Below are positions 1 to 9,640 of a stretch of 64,000 nt of DNA, piece by piece. This DNA comes from Svornostia abyssi (lineage in GTDB: Bacteria; Actinomycetota; Thermoleophilia; Solirubrobacterales; Solirubrobacteraceae): positions 3,534,001 through 3,598,000 of the forward strand of contig CP088295.1 of NCBI GenBank assembly GCA_024666565.1, read 5' to 3'. The stretch's first letter is position 1. Each line of letters opens with the position of its first letter. Under the pieces are notes generated by a model, which had not been told where the DNA came from, made no database searches, and worked only from the letters and a program-made list of their open reading frames with translations. Position numbers and translations under genes: made by a program.

Positions 1-1054
1 GCACGCCGCCGCTCGCGGTGAGGAACCGCAGGCCCGAGTAGGCGAACGGGTCGGTGGTGCCGCGGCCGCGGGTCAGCCACGCGTACCAGAGGACCTTGCG
101 CAGCCCGAGCTGCGTGCGCTGCCGGGCCAGTTCACGCACGGCGGCGCGCAGGAGCCGCGACTGCTGGTCGGTCGTCACGCTGAACCCGAGATCGCGGGCC
201 CGGCCCTTCGCCGCGGACCACGACAGCTCGGTGACCCACAGCTCCGCCGCGCTGTCCTTGTTGGCGCGCATGACGCGACGGTTGGCGCCCACGAGCTCCA
301 CGACGTTGCGCAGGTACCGCGTATACGGGTGCACCGCCACCACATCGAAGTACGACGCGGCGCCCTTGCGGTACAGCGACTGCAGCGCCAGCCATGAGTA
401 GTTCGGCAGGCCCGCGAGCACGACCTTCGCGCCGGGGTCGGCGCCCTTCACCGCGGCGTGCGCGGCCTTCAGCAACGCGAGGTAGCCGGTCTCCCAGTCG
501 CCGCGCCAGTAGCGCTTGAGGTTCGGCTCGTTCCAGATCTGCCACGCGCGGATCGGCCGCGCGCGGACGTCGGGATGCTCGGCCCACAGCGATCCCTGCG
601 GTCCGTACCGCGCGATGAGCACGCGCAGGTGCGCGGCGTACTGCTCGGGGTCGCGCGGGGTCAGGACGAAGGTGCCGTCGGCGGTCTCGTCGCTCGCCCA
701 CCCGGGCGCGCCGACGACCGTCGGGATGACGTCGATCCCCCGCCGCGCCGCCGCCAGCACGATGGCGTCGGTCTGTCCCAGCCACGGCTGCCAGTCGGGA
801 AACGGCTGCGCGACGTTCCAGTCGAACGTCACCCGCACGGTCGAGACACCGCTGCGGGCCATGAGCGCGAACTCGCCGTCGAGCAGCGCCGGCCGCGTGT
901 TGAGGTCCTCGCCCAGGGCGGCGCCGAGCCACCCGGCCGGGACCTTCGCGTCGGCCGCCGCGGGCGCCGCGCCGACGCAGGCAAGGCACGCCGCGACGAC
1001 GGCAAGCGCGTTCCGTCGCGTCCATCCCCCGGTCCTGCCTCCCCCACCCGGCAC
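1..1054 (-). CDS. secreted clan GH-A glycoside hydrolase, C-terminus cut by window edge
   Basis: This frame runs off the left edge of the window, so the C-terminus is missing. A GTG start at 1054 gives an arginine-rich n-region, a hydrophobic stretch and an AAADA cleavage site, so the protein is probably exported. The body reads as a TIM-barrel glycosidase. IWNEPN carries a candidate acid/base Glu at residue 176, and WVTELSWS carries a candidate nucleophile Glu at residue 276; this 100-residue spacing is usual for clan GH-A (GH5/GH39-like). The start lies 30 bases after the ligD stop on the same strand, so the two may share a transcript. An in-frame TAG just upstream limits the start to this GTG or a nearby CTG. 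Substrate cannot be read from sequence. Confidence 0.8.
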   Translation of the reverse strand, partial: MPGGGGRTGGWTRRNALAVVAACLACVGAAPAAADAKVPAGWLGAALGEDLNTRPALLDGEFALMARSGVSTVRVTFDWNVAQPFPDWQPWLGQTDAIVLAAARRGIDVIPTVVGAPGWASDETADGTFVLTPRDPEQYAAHLRVLIARYGPQGSLWAEHPDVRARPIRAWQIWNEPNLKRYWRGDWETGYLALLKAAHAAVKGADPGAKVVLAGLPNYSWLALQSLYRKGAASYFDVVAVHPYTRYLRNVVELVGANRRVMRANKDSAAELWVTELSWSAAKGRARDLGFSVTTDQQSRLLRAAVRELARQRTQLGLRKVLWYAWLTRGRGTTDPFAYSGLRFLTASGGV

Positions 1055-1084
1055 GCCATACAGCGTGACAGACCCCGTTCGCGG

Positions 1085-3452
1085 CTACGAGAGGCTGGGC
1101 AGCGACTGGACGAGCGACCGGGCGTCGGCGAACAGGTCGCCCTGCTCGGCGACCCGTGCGACGACGTCCCGCGCGGTGAACACCAGCAGTTCGGGGTCGC
1201 CGCCCTCGGCACACGCCCGGACTTCCTCCCACGTCACCGGTGTGGAGACGGTGGGCCGCTCGCGCGCCCGCAGGGAGTAGACGCTCACCGTCGTCTTGTG
1301 GGGGGTCGTTCTGGCTCCAGTCGATGAGCACCTTGCCGGGACGCAGGGTCTTCGTCATCCGGGAGACGACGAGGTCGGGCTCGGCCTGTTCGAGCACCTC
1401 GGCGATCGTGCGCGCCAGGGGCTTGGTCTGTGCGTACGTCGCTTCGCCCGCGTTGAGCGGGAGGTAGACCTGCAGCCCCTTGCTGCCCGACGTCTTGGCC
1501 ACGGTCTGCAGGCCCAAGCCCTCGAGCATGCCCTGCAGCAGCAGCGCGACCCGGCAGCACTCCACGATGGTCGCGGGTGGCCCGGGGTCGAGGTCGAAGA
1601 CGACGGTGTCCGGCGTGTCCTGGTGCTCGGCGCGGTGCAGCGCGGTGTGGAGCTCCAGCGCGGCGAGGTTGCCGAGCCAGACGAGCGTCGGCAGGTCGTC
1701 GGCCAGGACGTAGTCCACCGTGCCGCGCCGGCTGCTGGGCACCGCCAGGGTGTCGACCCACTCGGGCGTGTGCGACGGCGCCTGCTTCTCAAAGAACGCC
1801 TTGCCCTCCACGCCGTCCGGGTAGCGCTTGCGCGTCAGGGGCCGCCGCTCGAGGTGCGGGAGCAGCACCGGGGCGACATCCACGAGGTAGGCGATGACGT
1901 CGCGCTTGGCGAAACCGGTTGCCGGATACAGCACCTTCTCCAGGTTCGTGACCTTCAGCTCGCGTTCGCCGACCCGCACCAACTGCCCGCCTTTGACCGC
2001 GTCGCCGGTGTCGAGGAACCCCGGCGTCGGGTCGGCGTCCTCGCGCAACCCCTTGTACGACGGCGCCCGCAGCACACCGTCCTTCGTCCAGTGCCGGAAC
2101 GCGACCTCCGCCGTGAGGTCCGGCTGCACCCAGGTCACCTCCCGGGGAATGCGTTCGTCTTCGACCGCACCGTGGTCGATCGTCAGCGGCTCGAGCAGCC
2201 CCTGCAGGCGATCCAGCTCCTGCTCGGTGAACCCGGTCCCCACGCGGCCGGCGTAGCGCAGGCGCCCGTCCTCCTCGACGGCCACGACGAGGGACCCGAT
2301 CCCGCGGCTGCGGCGCCCCTCACCGGGGAGCCAGCCGACGATGACCGCGTCGACCCGCGCGATGTTCGTCACCTTGACCCACCCCGCCGACCGCCGGCCG
2401 GGCTCGTAGCGCCCGTCCCGGCGCTTCGCGACGATGCCCTCGAGCCCCTGCTCCTTCGTGACCGCCAGCAGCGCCGTCCCGTCCTCGACCGCCTCGGGCG
2501 TCTGCCAGTGGCGGTCCTGGAGGTCCAGCAGCGCGAGCGCGCGGCGGCGCTCGTCGTAGGTCTGGCCCATGAGCGAGTGGCCGTCCAGCCACAGGAGATC
2601 GAACACGACGTAGACCACCGGCACCTCGCGCATGAGCCGACGGACCTGCGCCTCGCCGCGCACGTGCATGCGCTTCTGCAGCCGTTCGAAGCTCGGGTTG
2701 CCGCCGTCATCGAACGCGACGATCTCGCCGTCGAGGATCACCTCGCGATGGCCGAGCGCGACGCGCATCCGGCGCAGCTCCGGGTACCCGGCCGTGATGT
2801 CGAGGCGGTTGCGGCTGCGCAGCGTCAGCCGCCCGGGCTGCCCGTACGCGAGCGCCCGCACCCCGTCCCACTTGATCTCGAACGCCCAGCCGTCGGGGTC
2901 GCGCGGCAGGTCGCCGGGCCGGGCGAGCATCGGCGCGACATCGTCGGGCATCCGCTCTCGCGCCTCGTCGGCGGGCGGGTCCATCCGGTGGATCATCCAC
3001 TCGTGGCGCGACCCGCCGTCACGGCTCAGCGGGAACAGCCCGTAGCGCCCCTCGACCCGCTCGCCGTGCAGGGTGATCTCCACCTTGTCGTCGGCGATCT
3101 TGTGCGGCTCGAAGGTGCCGCGGTCGTAGATCTCCATCGTGCCCGCGCCGTACTGCCCGGCGGGGATCTCGCCGTGGAACTCGAGGTACTCCAGCGGGTG
3201 GTCCTCCGTGCGGACGGCCAGCCGGTTGTCCTTCGGCGTCGCGGGCACGCCGTTCGGCAGCGCCCAGGACAGCAGGACGCCGTCGTGCTCGAGCCGCAGG
3301 TCCCAGTGCAGGCGGGTCGCGTCGTGCTCCTGGACGACGAACCGCGGCGCGCCGTCGTGGGCGTCGGGTGCGGGCGCATCTCCCGCGGGCTCGGGCGTGA
3401 CGCCCGCGTCGCGCTTGGCGCGGTAGCGGGACAGGCGATCGGACTCGGCCAT
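1085..3452 (-). CDS. ligD: ATP-dependent DNA ligase LigD (phosphoesterase-ligase-polymerase), with one frameshift
   Basis: LigD seals double-strand breaks with Ku in bacterial non-homologous end joining. The order is an N-terminal 3'-phosphoesterase domain (about residues 10-150, with the RLHWDLRLE motif), an ATP ligase domain (EIKWDG, adenylated Lys at about residue 194) and a C-terminal primase-polymerase domain. This is the PE-Lig-Pol order, unlike mycobacterial Pol-PE-Lig. The frame breaks after VLIDWSQND: a run of six G on the + strand (1300-1305) should be five. Removing one base restores PHKTTVSVYSLRAR and then STPVTWEEV up to the TAG at 1085. All domains are otherwise intact, so sequencing error is likelier than decay. 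No Ku gene lies in this window. The start is the ATG giving MAESDRL; it is divergent from the LuxR gene 56 bases away. Confidence 0.9.
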
Positions 3453-3508
3453 CGCCCGCAACGGTAGACGGCGCGCCGGGCCGAGCCATAGGGTTCGCCG
3501 TTCCCACG

Positions 3509-4273
3509 ATGGCCGCCCTCCCTGCCCGCGACGTCCATGCCGTGCTCGAGCTCGTCGGCGAGATCCACCACGCCGAGAACCTCGACGAGTTCCGCGCGGG
3601 CATCTTGCCCGCCGTGCAGCGCCTCGTGCCCTGCGAGTGGGTGTCCTACAACGAGGTCGGCGCCGACGGGACGATCCACGCGGTGCTCGTCGACCCGCTC
3701 CCGCCGTCGCACCTGTTCCCGCTGTGGGACAGGTACGCGCTGCAAAACCCGATCGTCGCGTACTACCAGCGCACGCACGACGGGCGCGCCTACCGCTTCT
3801 CGGACTTCCTGACGCGCACCGAGTACCACGCGCTCGAGCTCTACCAGCAGGTCTACAAGCCCCTCGGCGTCGAACACCAGGTGGCGATCGCGATGCCGTC
3901 ACCGCCGGACATCACGATCGGGATCGCCCTGAGCCGCAAGCGCCGCGACTTCTCCCAGCGCGACCGCGACGTGCTCGACCTCGCGCGCCCGCACCTCATC
4001 CAGGCGTGGCGCAACGCGCAGCGGCGTGGCCCGGCCGCCGAGCGCCCGAGGGTCGTGCCGGACACCGAGCGGCTGCGGCTGCTCGGCATGTCCAAGCGCG
4101 AAGCCGAGGTGCTCCAGCTGCTCATGCAGGGATCGAGCACCGACGGCGTCGCCACGCGTCTCGGGATCAGCCCGCGGACCGTGCACAAGCACTCCGAGCG
4201 GATTCGGGAGAAGCTCGGCGTGCACAGCCGCGCAGCGGTGGTGGCCGCCGCGTGGTCGTCGCTCTCGGGCTGA
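3509..4273 (+). CDS. LuxR-family transcriptional regulator with N-terminal sensor-like domain
   Basis: This 254-residue protein ends in a LuxR-type helix-turn-helix (about residues 190-250) with LGMSKREAEVLQLL followed by GISPRTVHKHSERIREKLGV, the standard four-helix signature. The first 160 residues resemble a GAF-type or autoinducer-binding-like sensor fold. No receiver Asp pattern is visible, so a two-component role is not supported. It is divergent from ligD (56 bases) and convergent with the sugar dehydrogenase (7 bases). The ligand and targets are unknown. Confidence 0.85.
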   Translation: MAALPARDVHAVLELVGEIHHAENLDEFRAGILPAVQRLVPCEWVSYNEVGADGTIHAVLVDPLPPSHLFPLWDRYALQNPIVAYYQRTHDGRAYRFSDFLTRTEYHALELYQQVYKPLGVEHQVAIAMPSPPDITIGIALSRKRRDFSQRDRDVLDLARPHLIQAWRNAQRRGPAAERPRVVPDTERLRLLGMSKREAEVLQLLMQGSSTDGVATRLGISPRTVHKHSERIREKLGVHSRAAVVAAAWSSLSG

Positions 4274-4280
4274 CCCGCCG

Positions 4281-7277
4281 TCAGCGCCGGATCCGGACGG
4301 GCATCGTCACCCGGCGCGTGTTGCCGGCGATGTCGCGCAGCACGAGCGCCACTCGGAACGCGGCCACCCCGCGCCGCACCAGGAGCAGGCGCGCGCGACG
4401 GTCGAGCGTGAGGCGCACGACCGGGGCCTGGCCTGCGATGGCGCGAAGGGTGCGCTGCGCGACGCGCCGGCCCGCCGAATCGAGCAGCCGCACGGCGATC
4501 TGGGCGGTCTCGTCGAGGCGACCGAGCCGGATGGCGACCCGCCCACGACGATCAGCGCGCACCGTCGCCGGCCTGCGCAGCGGAGTGAGCGTCGGGGCGC
4601 GGAGATCGCGGGCGAGTGGAGGGCCCGGCGCCGGGGCCGGTCCAGGGACGGGCGGCGGCAGCGGCTTCTCACTCTGGCCGAAGAAGGGAATGTCGACCGC
4701 CTCGCACCCGGTCGTGCGATCCCCGAGGTCAACGACTGCAGTGTCGGTCCCCGTCCCGCAGTTGACGTCTTCGGCCACCCCGTCCCGGGTGGTGATCGTG
4801 TCGTCGCCGTCCCCGCCGTCGAACGCGTCCTTGCCGGGACCTCCCGTGAGTCGGTCGGCGCCCGGACCGCCGTCCGTGAAGACGCCGCGATCGGTGAGGA
4901 CCATTCCGGCGTCGTCGCCATCACCGAGCTCGAGGCGCAGAGGCACCCCGGCGGGACAACTGGCCTTGCGGACGTCAACGCGGACGCAGTCACCCGACGC
5001 GACGACCTCGTGGAGATCGTCGAGCAGGTCGTGCCGTCCCTCGTGCAGCCCGACCGTCACCGCGTTGTCCTGCCCGGCCTCCGCGAGGAACCGCGCGAGC
5101 GTGGCGGTCGCCGTGCCCTGCGTGGCGGTCCGGTAGTGCGCGACGAACGCCGCGCCCGTCTCCGGGACCGTGATCGAGTGGGTCGCAGCCCCGCCGTCCG
5201 ACCACGCGGCGAACCGCAGGAAGATGCCGTCACGGAAGAACCCGGGCTGCGCGGAGATCGTGGTCCGGAAGCCCGGTGCCGCGGTAGCGGGGATCGGCGG
5301 GAACCCGGTCGTCGTCGCATCCGCGTACGCCAATGCAGCCCCGGGCGGGTCGCTGCGGACGGTGAGCGGCGTCGTCCGGGGGTGGATGTCGAGCGTCGTC
5401 GTGTCCGACAGTCCGCCGGGGTCGGTGACCGTGGCGGTGATGACGTAGCGCGAGTCGGCGTCGTGGTCGTCGGCTGCGGTGAACTCGACGTCGCCTCCGG
5501 TGAACTCCCCGCGTGGGTGGATATGGTCGCGGTGGTGGAGGTTGACGGTCCACCGGATGCGAGACCCCGGTAACGTCGTCTCCTCGTCGTCGTCCCACGT
5601 CGCCCGCAGGCGCACCTTCTGCCCGACCCGGAACGTCGCATCGGGCAGCGGCTCAGCGACGTCCAGCTGGGGCGGGGTGTTGTCGACGCCGATCAGCACG
5701 GTGTCCGTCGGGTTGCGTCCTCGGCCGTCGTCGACGGTGAGCTTGGCGGTGTAGGTCCCCGGCACGGTGTAGGTGTGGCTCGGGCTGATGGCGGTGGACG
5801 TCGCGCCGTCGCCGAACTCCCAGCGATGGGTGAGCGGCTCACCCTCCGGGTCCGTCGACTCCGAGCCGTCGAACTGGACCGTCAGCGGCGCGCGGCCCGA
5901 CGTTGGCGTCGCCTTCGCCCTGGGGACGGGAACGCCGTTGCCCGGTGCGTAGACGATGCGCCGCACCGAGCTACTCGCGCCCGCGAACGACAGGGACACG
6001 TAATGGAGGTTGCCGTCGGGGCCCTGCTGGAGGTCGACGTGACCGGCGAGGTCCAGCGCGAAACGGGTGGGCGCCGGATCGAGCGTGTCGGGCGCAACGA
6101 CCCGCAGCGCCGCCAGCCATCTGCGCGCATAGTCACCGACGAAGACCCGTCCCCGCCACTGCGACGGGTAGTTCGGCGACGTCAGCAGCGGCCCGCCCAC
6201 GATCGACGCCCCGTTCGAAGTCCACCGCGGATCGACCGGGTCGGGGCGTAGCCCGTGCGACAGGCTCCACGCCGGGGGGATCGCGGCGAGGTTCGTGCCC
6301 TCGCGCTGATAGAGCGGCTGACAGGCCGGATCCCACTCCCACGGGCTCTTCCCCGGCCCCTCATAGCACGGCCACCCGTAGTTGCCGCCGGCGCGGACGA
6401 GGTTCAGCTCCTCGTGTGCGCCCCACCCCACGTCGCCGACGATCGGGCCCGCACCGTCACGCAGGGTGAACCGGAACGGGTTGCGCAGGCCCTTGGCGTA
6501 CACCTTGGTGCACGGCTTCGTGAGGTCCGCCTCGCCGGGGCAGAACGGGTGATTGGGCAGGCCGCGGCCGGTGCGGTCGACGCGCAGGATCTTCCCGGTG
6601 AGGACGTCGTCGCGCTGCGTCCACAGGTGGCTGGGCACCCGGTCCTGATGGGTCGAGTTGTCTCCCGAGCCGACCCACAGCGTCCCGTCGGGCGCCGACT
6701 TCACCGTGCCGATCGTGTGGGTGATCGCGTGCGCCGGGATGCAGTCGGCGGTACTTCCCGGTGCGAAGGTCGGAGGCAGGCACGGCGCGACGTCCTTGCC
6801 GAGCACGACGGTCTCCGGGTCGTCCGGGTTCTCGACGGTGTTGTCGTCCCGCACCGTGACGCGCGACAACCGTGAGGTCTTCGGCCCCTCGAACGCCGCC
6901 GCGTTCCCCGGTTCGTGCTCGAAGTTGTAGAGCAGCCACAGGTACCCGTTCGTGGCGAAGTCGCTGTCAACCGCAATGCCGAGCAGCCCCCGCTCCACCG
7001 CGAAGTTCACGTGGGCGGAGATGTCCACGACCGGGTCCGGCAGGAGACGCCCGCCGGCCGTCACCACGCGAACACGGCCGGCCTTCTCGGCGATGAACAT
7101 TCGCCCGTCCGGCGCGAACGCGATGTTCGTCGCCTGGTTCAGGCCGGATGCGACGACCTCCTCTGAGAACCCCGGCGGAAGCTCGATCGCGTCGACGCGC
7201 TGCGCCCCGGCGGCTGCGCCGAACCAGCAGAGCAGACACGCCAGCACACCGCGCAGAAGGATTCGAGCACTCGACAC
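4281..7277 (-). CDS. secreted PQQ-dependent sugar dehydrogenase fused to PKD, Ig-like and calcium-repeat regions
   Basis: The GTG at 7277 follows many unlikely Arg/Ser-rich codons and begins a clean signal peptide ending AAAGAQ, giving 998 residues. Residues ~30-455 are a glucose/sorbosone dehydrogenase-type beta-propeller (GLLGIAVDSDF, APDGTLWVGSGDNS, AKGLRNPFRF, GGNYGWPCYEG). A PKD domain follows (~460-545, GSESTDPEGEPLTHRWEFGDG, SHTYTVPGTY), then an Ig-like stretch. A hemolysin-type glycine/aspartate calcium-repeat patch (GGPGADRLTGGPGKDAFDGG) is next, then a basic C-terminal module. The enzyme probably oxidises sugars outside the membrane using PQQ; the accessory regions suggest surface retention. 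It is roughly twice the size of a plain soluble dehydrogenase. No PQQ biosynthesis genes are in the window. Confidence 0.87.
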   Translation of the reverse strand: MSSARILLRGVLACLLCWFGAAAGAQRVDAIELPPGFSEEVVASGLNQATNIAFAPDGRMFIAEKAGRVRVVTAGGRLLPDPVVDISAHVNFAVERGLLGIAVDSDFATNGYLWLLYNFEHEPGNAAAFEGPKTSRLSRVTVRDDNTVENPDDPETVVLGKDVAPCLPPTFAPGSTADCIPAHAITHTIGTVKSAPDGTLWVGSGDNSTHQDRVPSHLWTQRDDVLTGKILRVDRTGRGLPNHPFCPGEADLTKPCTKVYAKGLRNPFRFTLRDGAGPIVGDVGWGAHEELNLVRAGGNYGWPCYEGPGKSPWEWDPACQPLYQREGTNLAAIPPAWSLSHGLRPDPVDPRWTSNGASIVGGPLLTSPNYPSQWRGRVFVGDYARRWLAALRVVAPDTLDPAPTRFALDLAGHVDLQQGPDGNLHYVSLSFAGASSSVRRIVYAPGNGVPVPRAKATPTSGRAPLTVQFDGSESTDPEGEPLTHRWEFGDGATSTAISPSHTYTVPGTYTAKLTVDDGRGRNPTDTVLIGVDNTPPQLDVAEPLPDATFRVGQKVRLRATWDDDEETTLPGSRIRWTVNLHHRDHIHPRGEFTGGDVEFTAADDHDADSRYVITATVTDPGGLSDTTTLDIHPRTTPLTVRSDPPGAALAYADATTTGFPPIPATAAPGFRTTISAQPGFFRDGIFLRFAAWSDGGAATHSITVPETGAAFVAHYRTATQGTATATLARFLAEAGQDNAVTVGLHEGRHDLLDDLHEVVASGDCVRVDVRKASCPAGVPLRLELGDGDDAGMVLTDRGVFTDGGPGADRLTGGPGKDAFDGGDGDDTITTRDGVAEDVNCGTGTDTAVVDLGDRTTGCEAVDIPFFGQSEKPLPPPVPGPAPAPGPPLARDLRAPTLTPLRRPATVRADRRGRVAIRLGRLDETAQIAVRLLDSAGRRVAQRTLRAIAGQAPVVRLTLDRRARLLLVRRGVAAFRVALVLRDIAGNTRRVTMPVRIRR

Positions 7278-7311
7278 GCGGCCCGCACAGTAGGTGCGAG
7301 CGCGCGACCGG

Positions 7312-8049
7312 TCAAGCCTGCGGGACCCAGCCCTCCGGGAACGCCCCGGCCGGCACGTCGCCCGGCCGCTCGCCGAACCACCGCGTGGCCAGCTCGGCGC
7401 ACGGCCGCGCGTCGATGAGCGGCCGCACGTCACCGACGATGCGCAGCACCGCCAGCGTGGCGCCGATCTGCAGGTCGGCCGCGTTCGGCTCGTCACCGCC
7501 GAGGATCCCCTCCGCGATGAGGGCGTCGACCTCGTCGAGCAGCCCCGGCAGCGCCTGCAGGTCCTCGGCCAACTGCACGGCCGTGAGGTTGTGGTACTTC
7601 CACGACGCGCGGACGAACTTCATCGCGTAGTCGGTGCCCGCCGGGTCCAGCGGTCCGCCGCCGGGCGCCATGGTGCCCATCGCCTCGGGCCGGAAGTACA
7701 ACGCGCCCCACGGGATCCGGCGACCCAGATCCTGCAGCTGCCCGTCGCCCCACCGGGCCGCCTCGGTGACGCGGTCGGCCTTGTCGGCCGGGAACAGGCT
7801 CGGCTCGGGCGCCAGCGCGTCGAGCCGTTCCATGATCGGGTTCGATCCGTGGACGGGCTCGCCGTCGATCAGCAGTCCGGGGACCGTGGTGTTGCCCTCG
7901 CCGTAGATCTCCGCCATCGGCTCCTGATGGAAGCCGATCGGCAGCTCGACCCGCTCGAACTCCAGCCCCTTCACCCGCAGCGCGGCCTCGACGGTGGCGC
8001 AGGGGTGAGACGGCGGGAGGACGTGCAGGACGAGCTCGGGCTGGGCCAT
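7312..8049 (-). CDS. glutathione S-transferase-like protein
   Basis: The protein has 245 residues. The N-terminal ~80 residues are thioredoxin/GST-like: LVLHVLPPSHPCATVEAAL, then TVPGLLIDGEPVHGSNPIMERLD with the cis-Pro TVPxL and the Glu/Asn-Ser-type glutathione-site positions. An alpha-helical C-terminal GST region follows. The start is 2 bases after the stop of the MoaD-like gene, so it is the third gene of the SAM-riboswitch operon. Actinobacteria generally lack glutathione, so a different thiol or a non-catalytic role is possible. The fold assignment is firm; substrate and role are unknown. Confidence 0.8.
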   Translation of the reverse strand: MAQPELVLHVLPPSHPCATVEAALRVKGLEFERVELPIGFHQEPMAEIYGEGNTTVPGLLIDGEPVHGSNPIMERLDALAPEPSLFPADKADRVTEAARWGDGQLQDLGRRIPWGALYFRPEAMGTMAPGGGPLDPAGTDYAMKFVRASWKYHNLTAVQLAEDLQALPGLLDEVDALIAEGILGGDEPNAADLQIGATLAVLRIVGDVRPLIDARPCAELATRWFGERPGDVPAGAFPEGWVPQA

Positions 8050-8051
8050 GC

Positions 8052-8324
8052 TCAGCCGCCCGCGACCGCCGGGAGAATCGTGAGCTCGCCGCCCGCCGGG
8101 ACGGCGGTTTCGAGCCCGTCGAGATACCGCACGTCCTCACCCGCGACGAAGACGTTCACGAAGCGGCGCAGCTCACCGTCCTGGAACAGCCGCTCGCGCA
8201 GCTCTCCATGCTCGGCGAACAGCGCTTCGAGCGCCTCCCCCACCGTGGTGCCCTCGACGGACACCGCCGCGTTGCCGGCTGCCGCGTCGCGCAGCTGCGT
8301 GGGGAGCTTGACCGTGACCGACAT
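8052..8324 (-). CDS. MoaD/ThiS-family ubiquitin-like sulfur carrier
   Basis: This 90-residue beta-grasp protein ends in Gly-Gly (LPAVAGG), the tail that is adenylated and thiocarboxylated in MoaD, ThiS and CysO. The pattern VxVKLPTQLRD, EALFAEHGELRERL, VNVFVAGEDVR and VPAGGELTILPAVAGG matches the family along its whole length. It starts on the base after the stop of the threonine-synthase-like gene and lies under the same SAM riboswitch. No MoaE, ThiG or E1-like activating enzyme is nearby. This argues against a molybdopterin operon and for a carrier that feeds the adjacent PLP enzyme, as CysO feeds CysM. That role is inference. Confidence 0.9.
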   Translation of the reverse strand: MSVTVKLPTQLRDAAAGNAAVSVEGTTVGEALEALFAEHGELRERLFQDGELRRFVNVFVAGEDVRYLDGLETAVPAGGELTILPAVAGG

Positions 8325-9593
8325 CTACGCCGTGACCTCCGTGGGGGTGGGAACCGTCGTGTTGAACGACGCGACGTCCGCGTCGATCTCGTAGGACTCG
8401 AAGGACCCGCGCACCGCGTCGAGGGTCTTCAGGCCGTCACCGGTGATGACGAGGACGACACGCTCGTCCTTGGCGATCTCACCGCGGTCGGCGAGCTTCT
8501 TCAGCGTGGCCGTCGTGACGCCGCCGGCCGTCTCGGTGAAAACGCCGGTCGTCTCGGCGAGCAACTTGATGCCCTCGCGGATCTCGTCGTCGGTGACTGC
8601 GTCGATCGTGCCGCCGGTCTGGTTGGCCAGGTCGATGGCGTACGGGCCGTCGGCCGGGTTGCCGATCGCCAGCGACTTGGCGATCGTGTCCGGCTTGACC
8701 GGCTTGCAGACGTTGCGGCCCTCGCCGAACGCCGTGGCGACCGGGGAGCAGCCCGTGGCCTGCGCGCCGCTCATGATCGGGACGTCGCCCTCGATGAGGC
8801 CGAGGTCCAGCCACTCGCGGAAGCCCTTGCCGATCTTGGTGAACAGCGAGCCCGACGCGATCGGCGAGACGATGCGGTCCGGCGTGCGGAAGCCGAGCTG
8901 CTCGGAGATCTCGTACGCGAGGGTCTTCGAGCCCTCGGCGTAGTACGGGCGCATGTTGACGTTCACGAACGCCCAGCTCTCGTGCTCGCCGGAGAGCTCG
9001 AGGCACAGGCGGTTGACGTCGTCGTAGTTGCCGCGGATCTTCACGAGGTTCGTGCCGTAGATCCCGGTGGCCAGGATCTTCTGCTCCTCGAGGTTGCTCG
9101 GGATGAAGACGTACGAGTCCATCCCCAGCGCAGCGCCTGCGGCGGCCACGGCGTTCGCGAGGTTGCCGGTCGACGCGCACGCGAGCGTGTCGAAGCCGAG
9201 CTCCCGCGCACGGGCGGCGGCGACCGCGACGACGCGATCCTTGAACGAGTGCGTGGGGTTGTGGGCGTCGTTCTTGACCCACACCTCACCGAGACCCAGG
9301 CGCTCGGCCAGGCGGTCGGCCTTCAGCAGCGGCGTGCAGCCCGCGGGCAGGCCGAGGATCGACCCGACGCGCTGCGACGGCGCCGGCGGCGCGGCGAGCG
9401 GCAGGAAGTCGGCGTAGCGCCAGATGTTCTGCGGGCCGGCCTGGATCCGGCGGCGCGTGGCGGCCGGGTCGTCACCGAGACCGGTGTGGTCGTAGGCGAC
9501 TTCAAGCGGGCCGAAGCAGCGGTTGCAGACGAAGCTGGCCTCGAGGGCGTACTCCGTTGCACATTCCCGGCACTTCAGGTGAGTGGCTCCCAT
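8325..9593 (-). CDS. thrC: threonine-synthase-family PLP enzyme with N-terminal zinc ribbon
   Basis: The protein has 422 residues of PLP fold type II. A short N-terminal zinc ribbon (CRECATEY and CNRC) precedes the PLP region, where NPTHSFKDR carries the Schiff-base Lys at about residue 118; the phosphate-loop ASTGN and the C-terminal VVLVITGDGLKT also match. Classical threonine synthase (O-phosphohomoserine to threonine) usually reads NPTGSFKDR; here Gly is His. The gene heads an operon with a MoaD-like sulfur carrier and a GST-like gene, and a SAM-I riboswitch lies 47 bases upstream. Repression by SAM is expected for methionine or homocysteine synthesis, not threonine. The symbol therefore reflects family, and sulfur transfer to an activated homoserine is a serious alternative. 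Confidence 0.85.
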   Translation of the reverse strand: MGATHLKCRECATEYALEASFVCNRCFGPLEVAYDHTGLGDDPAATRRRIQAGPQNIWRYADFLPLAAPPAPSQRVGSILGLPAGCTPLLKADRLAERLGLGEVWVKNDAHNPTHSFKDRVVAVAAARARELGFDTLACASTGNLANAVAAAGAALGMDSYVFIPSNLEEQKILATGIYGTNLVKIRGNYDDVNRLCLELSGEHESWAFVNVNMRPYYAEGSKTLAYEISEQLGFRTPDRIVSPIASGSLFTKIGKGFREWLDLGLIEGDVPIMSGAQATGCSPVATAFGEGRNVCKPVKPDTIAKSLAIGNPADGPYAIDLANQTGGTIDAVTDDEIREGIKLLAETTGVFTETAGGVTTATLKKLADRGEIAKDERVVLVITGDGLKTLDAVRGSFESYEIDADVASFNTTVPTPTEVTA

Positions 9594-9640
9594 GTTCTAC
9601 TCCGCGTTGGTTGTGGCGGAGGCTCTCTGGAAGCTCCGGC

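Noticed and set aside
1296-3467. A 723-codon plus-strand open frame opposite ligD
   Set aside because: It is antisense shadow from high-GC codon bias, with no motif and skewed Arg/His/Leu composition.
132-3902. A 1256-codon minus-strand open frame read as a single giant protein
   Set aside because: Only the middle is LigD. The first residues are Arg-rich antisense of the LuxR gene, and the end is an out-of-frame reading of the GH-A hydrolase reached through the frameshift.
8052-8324. MoaD as a molybdopterin synthase subunit
   Set aside because: No moaE, moaA, moeB or other cofactor gene is adjacent, and the operon is under a SAM riboswitch.
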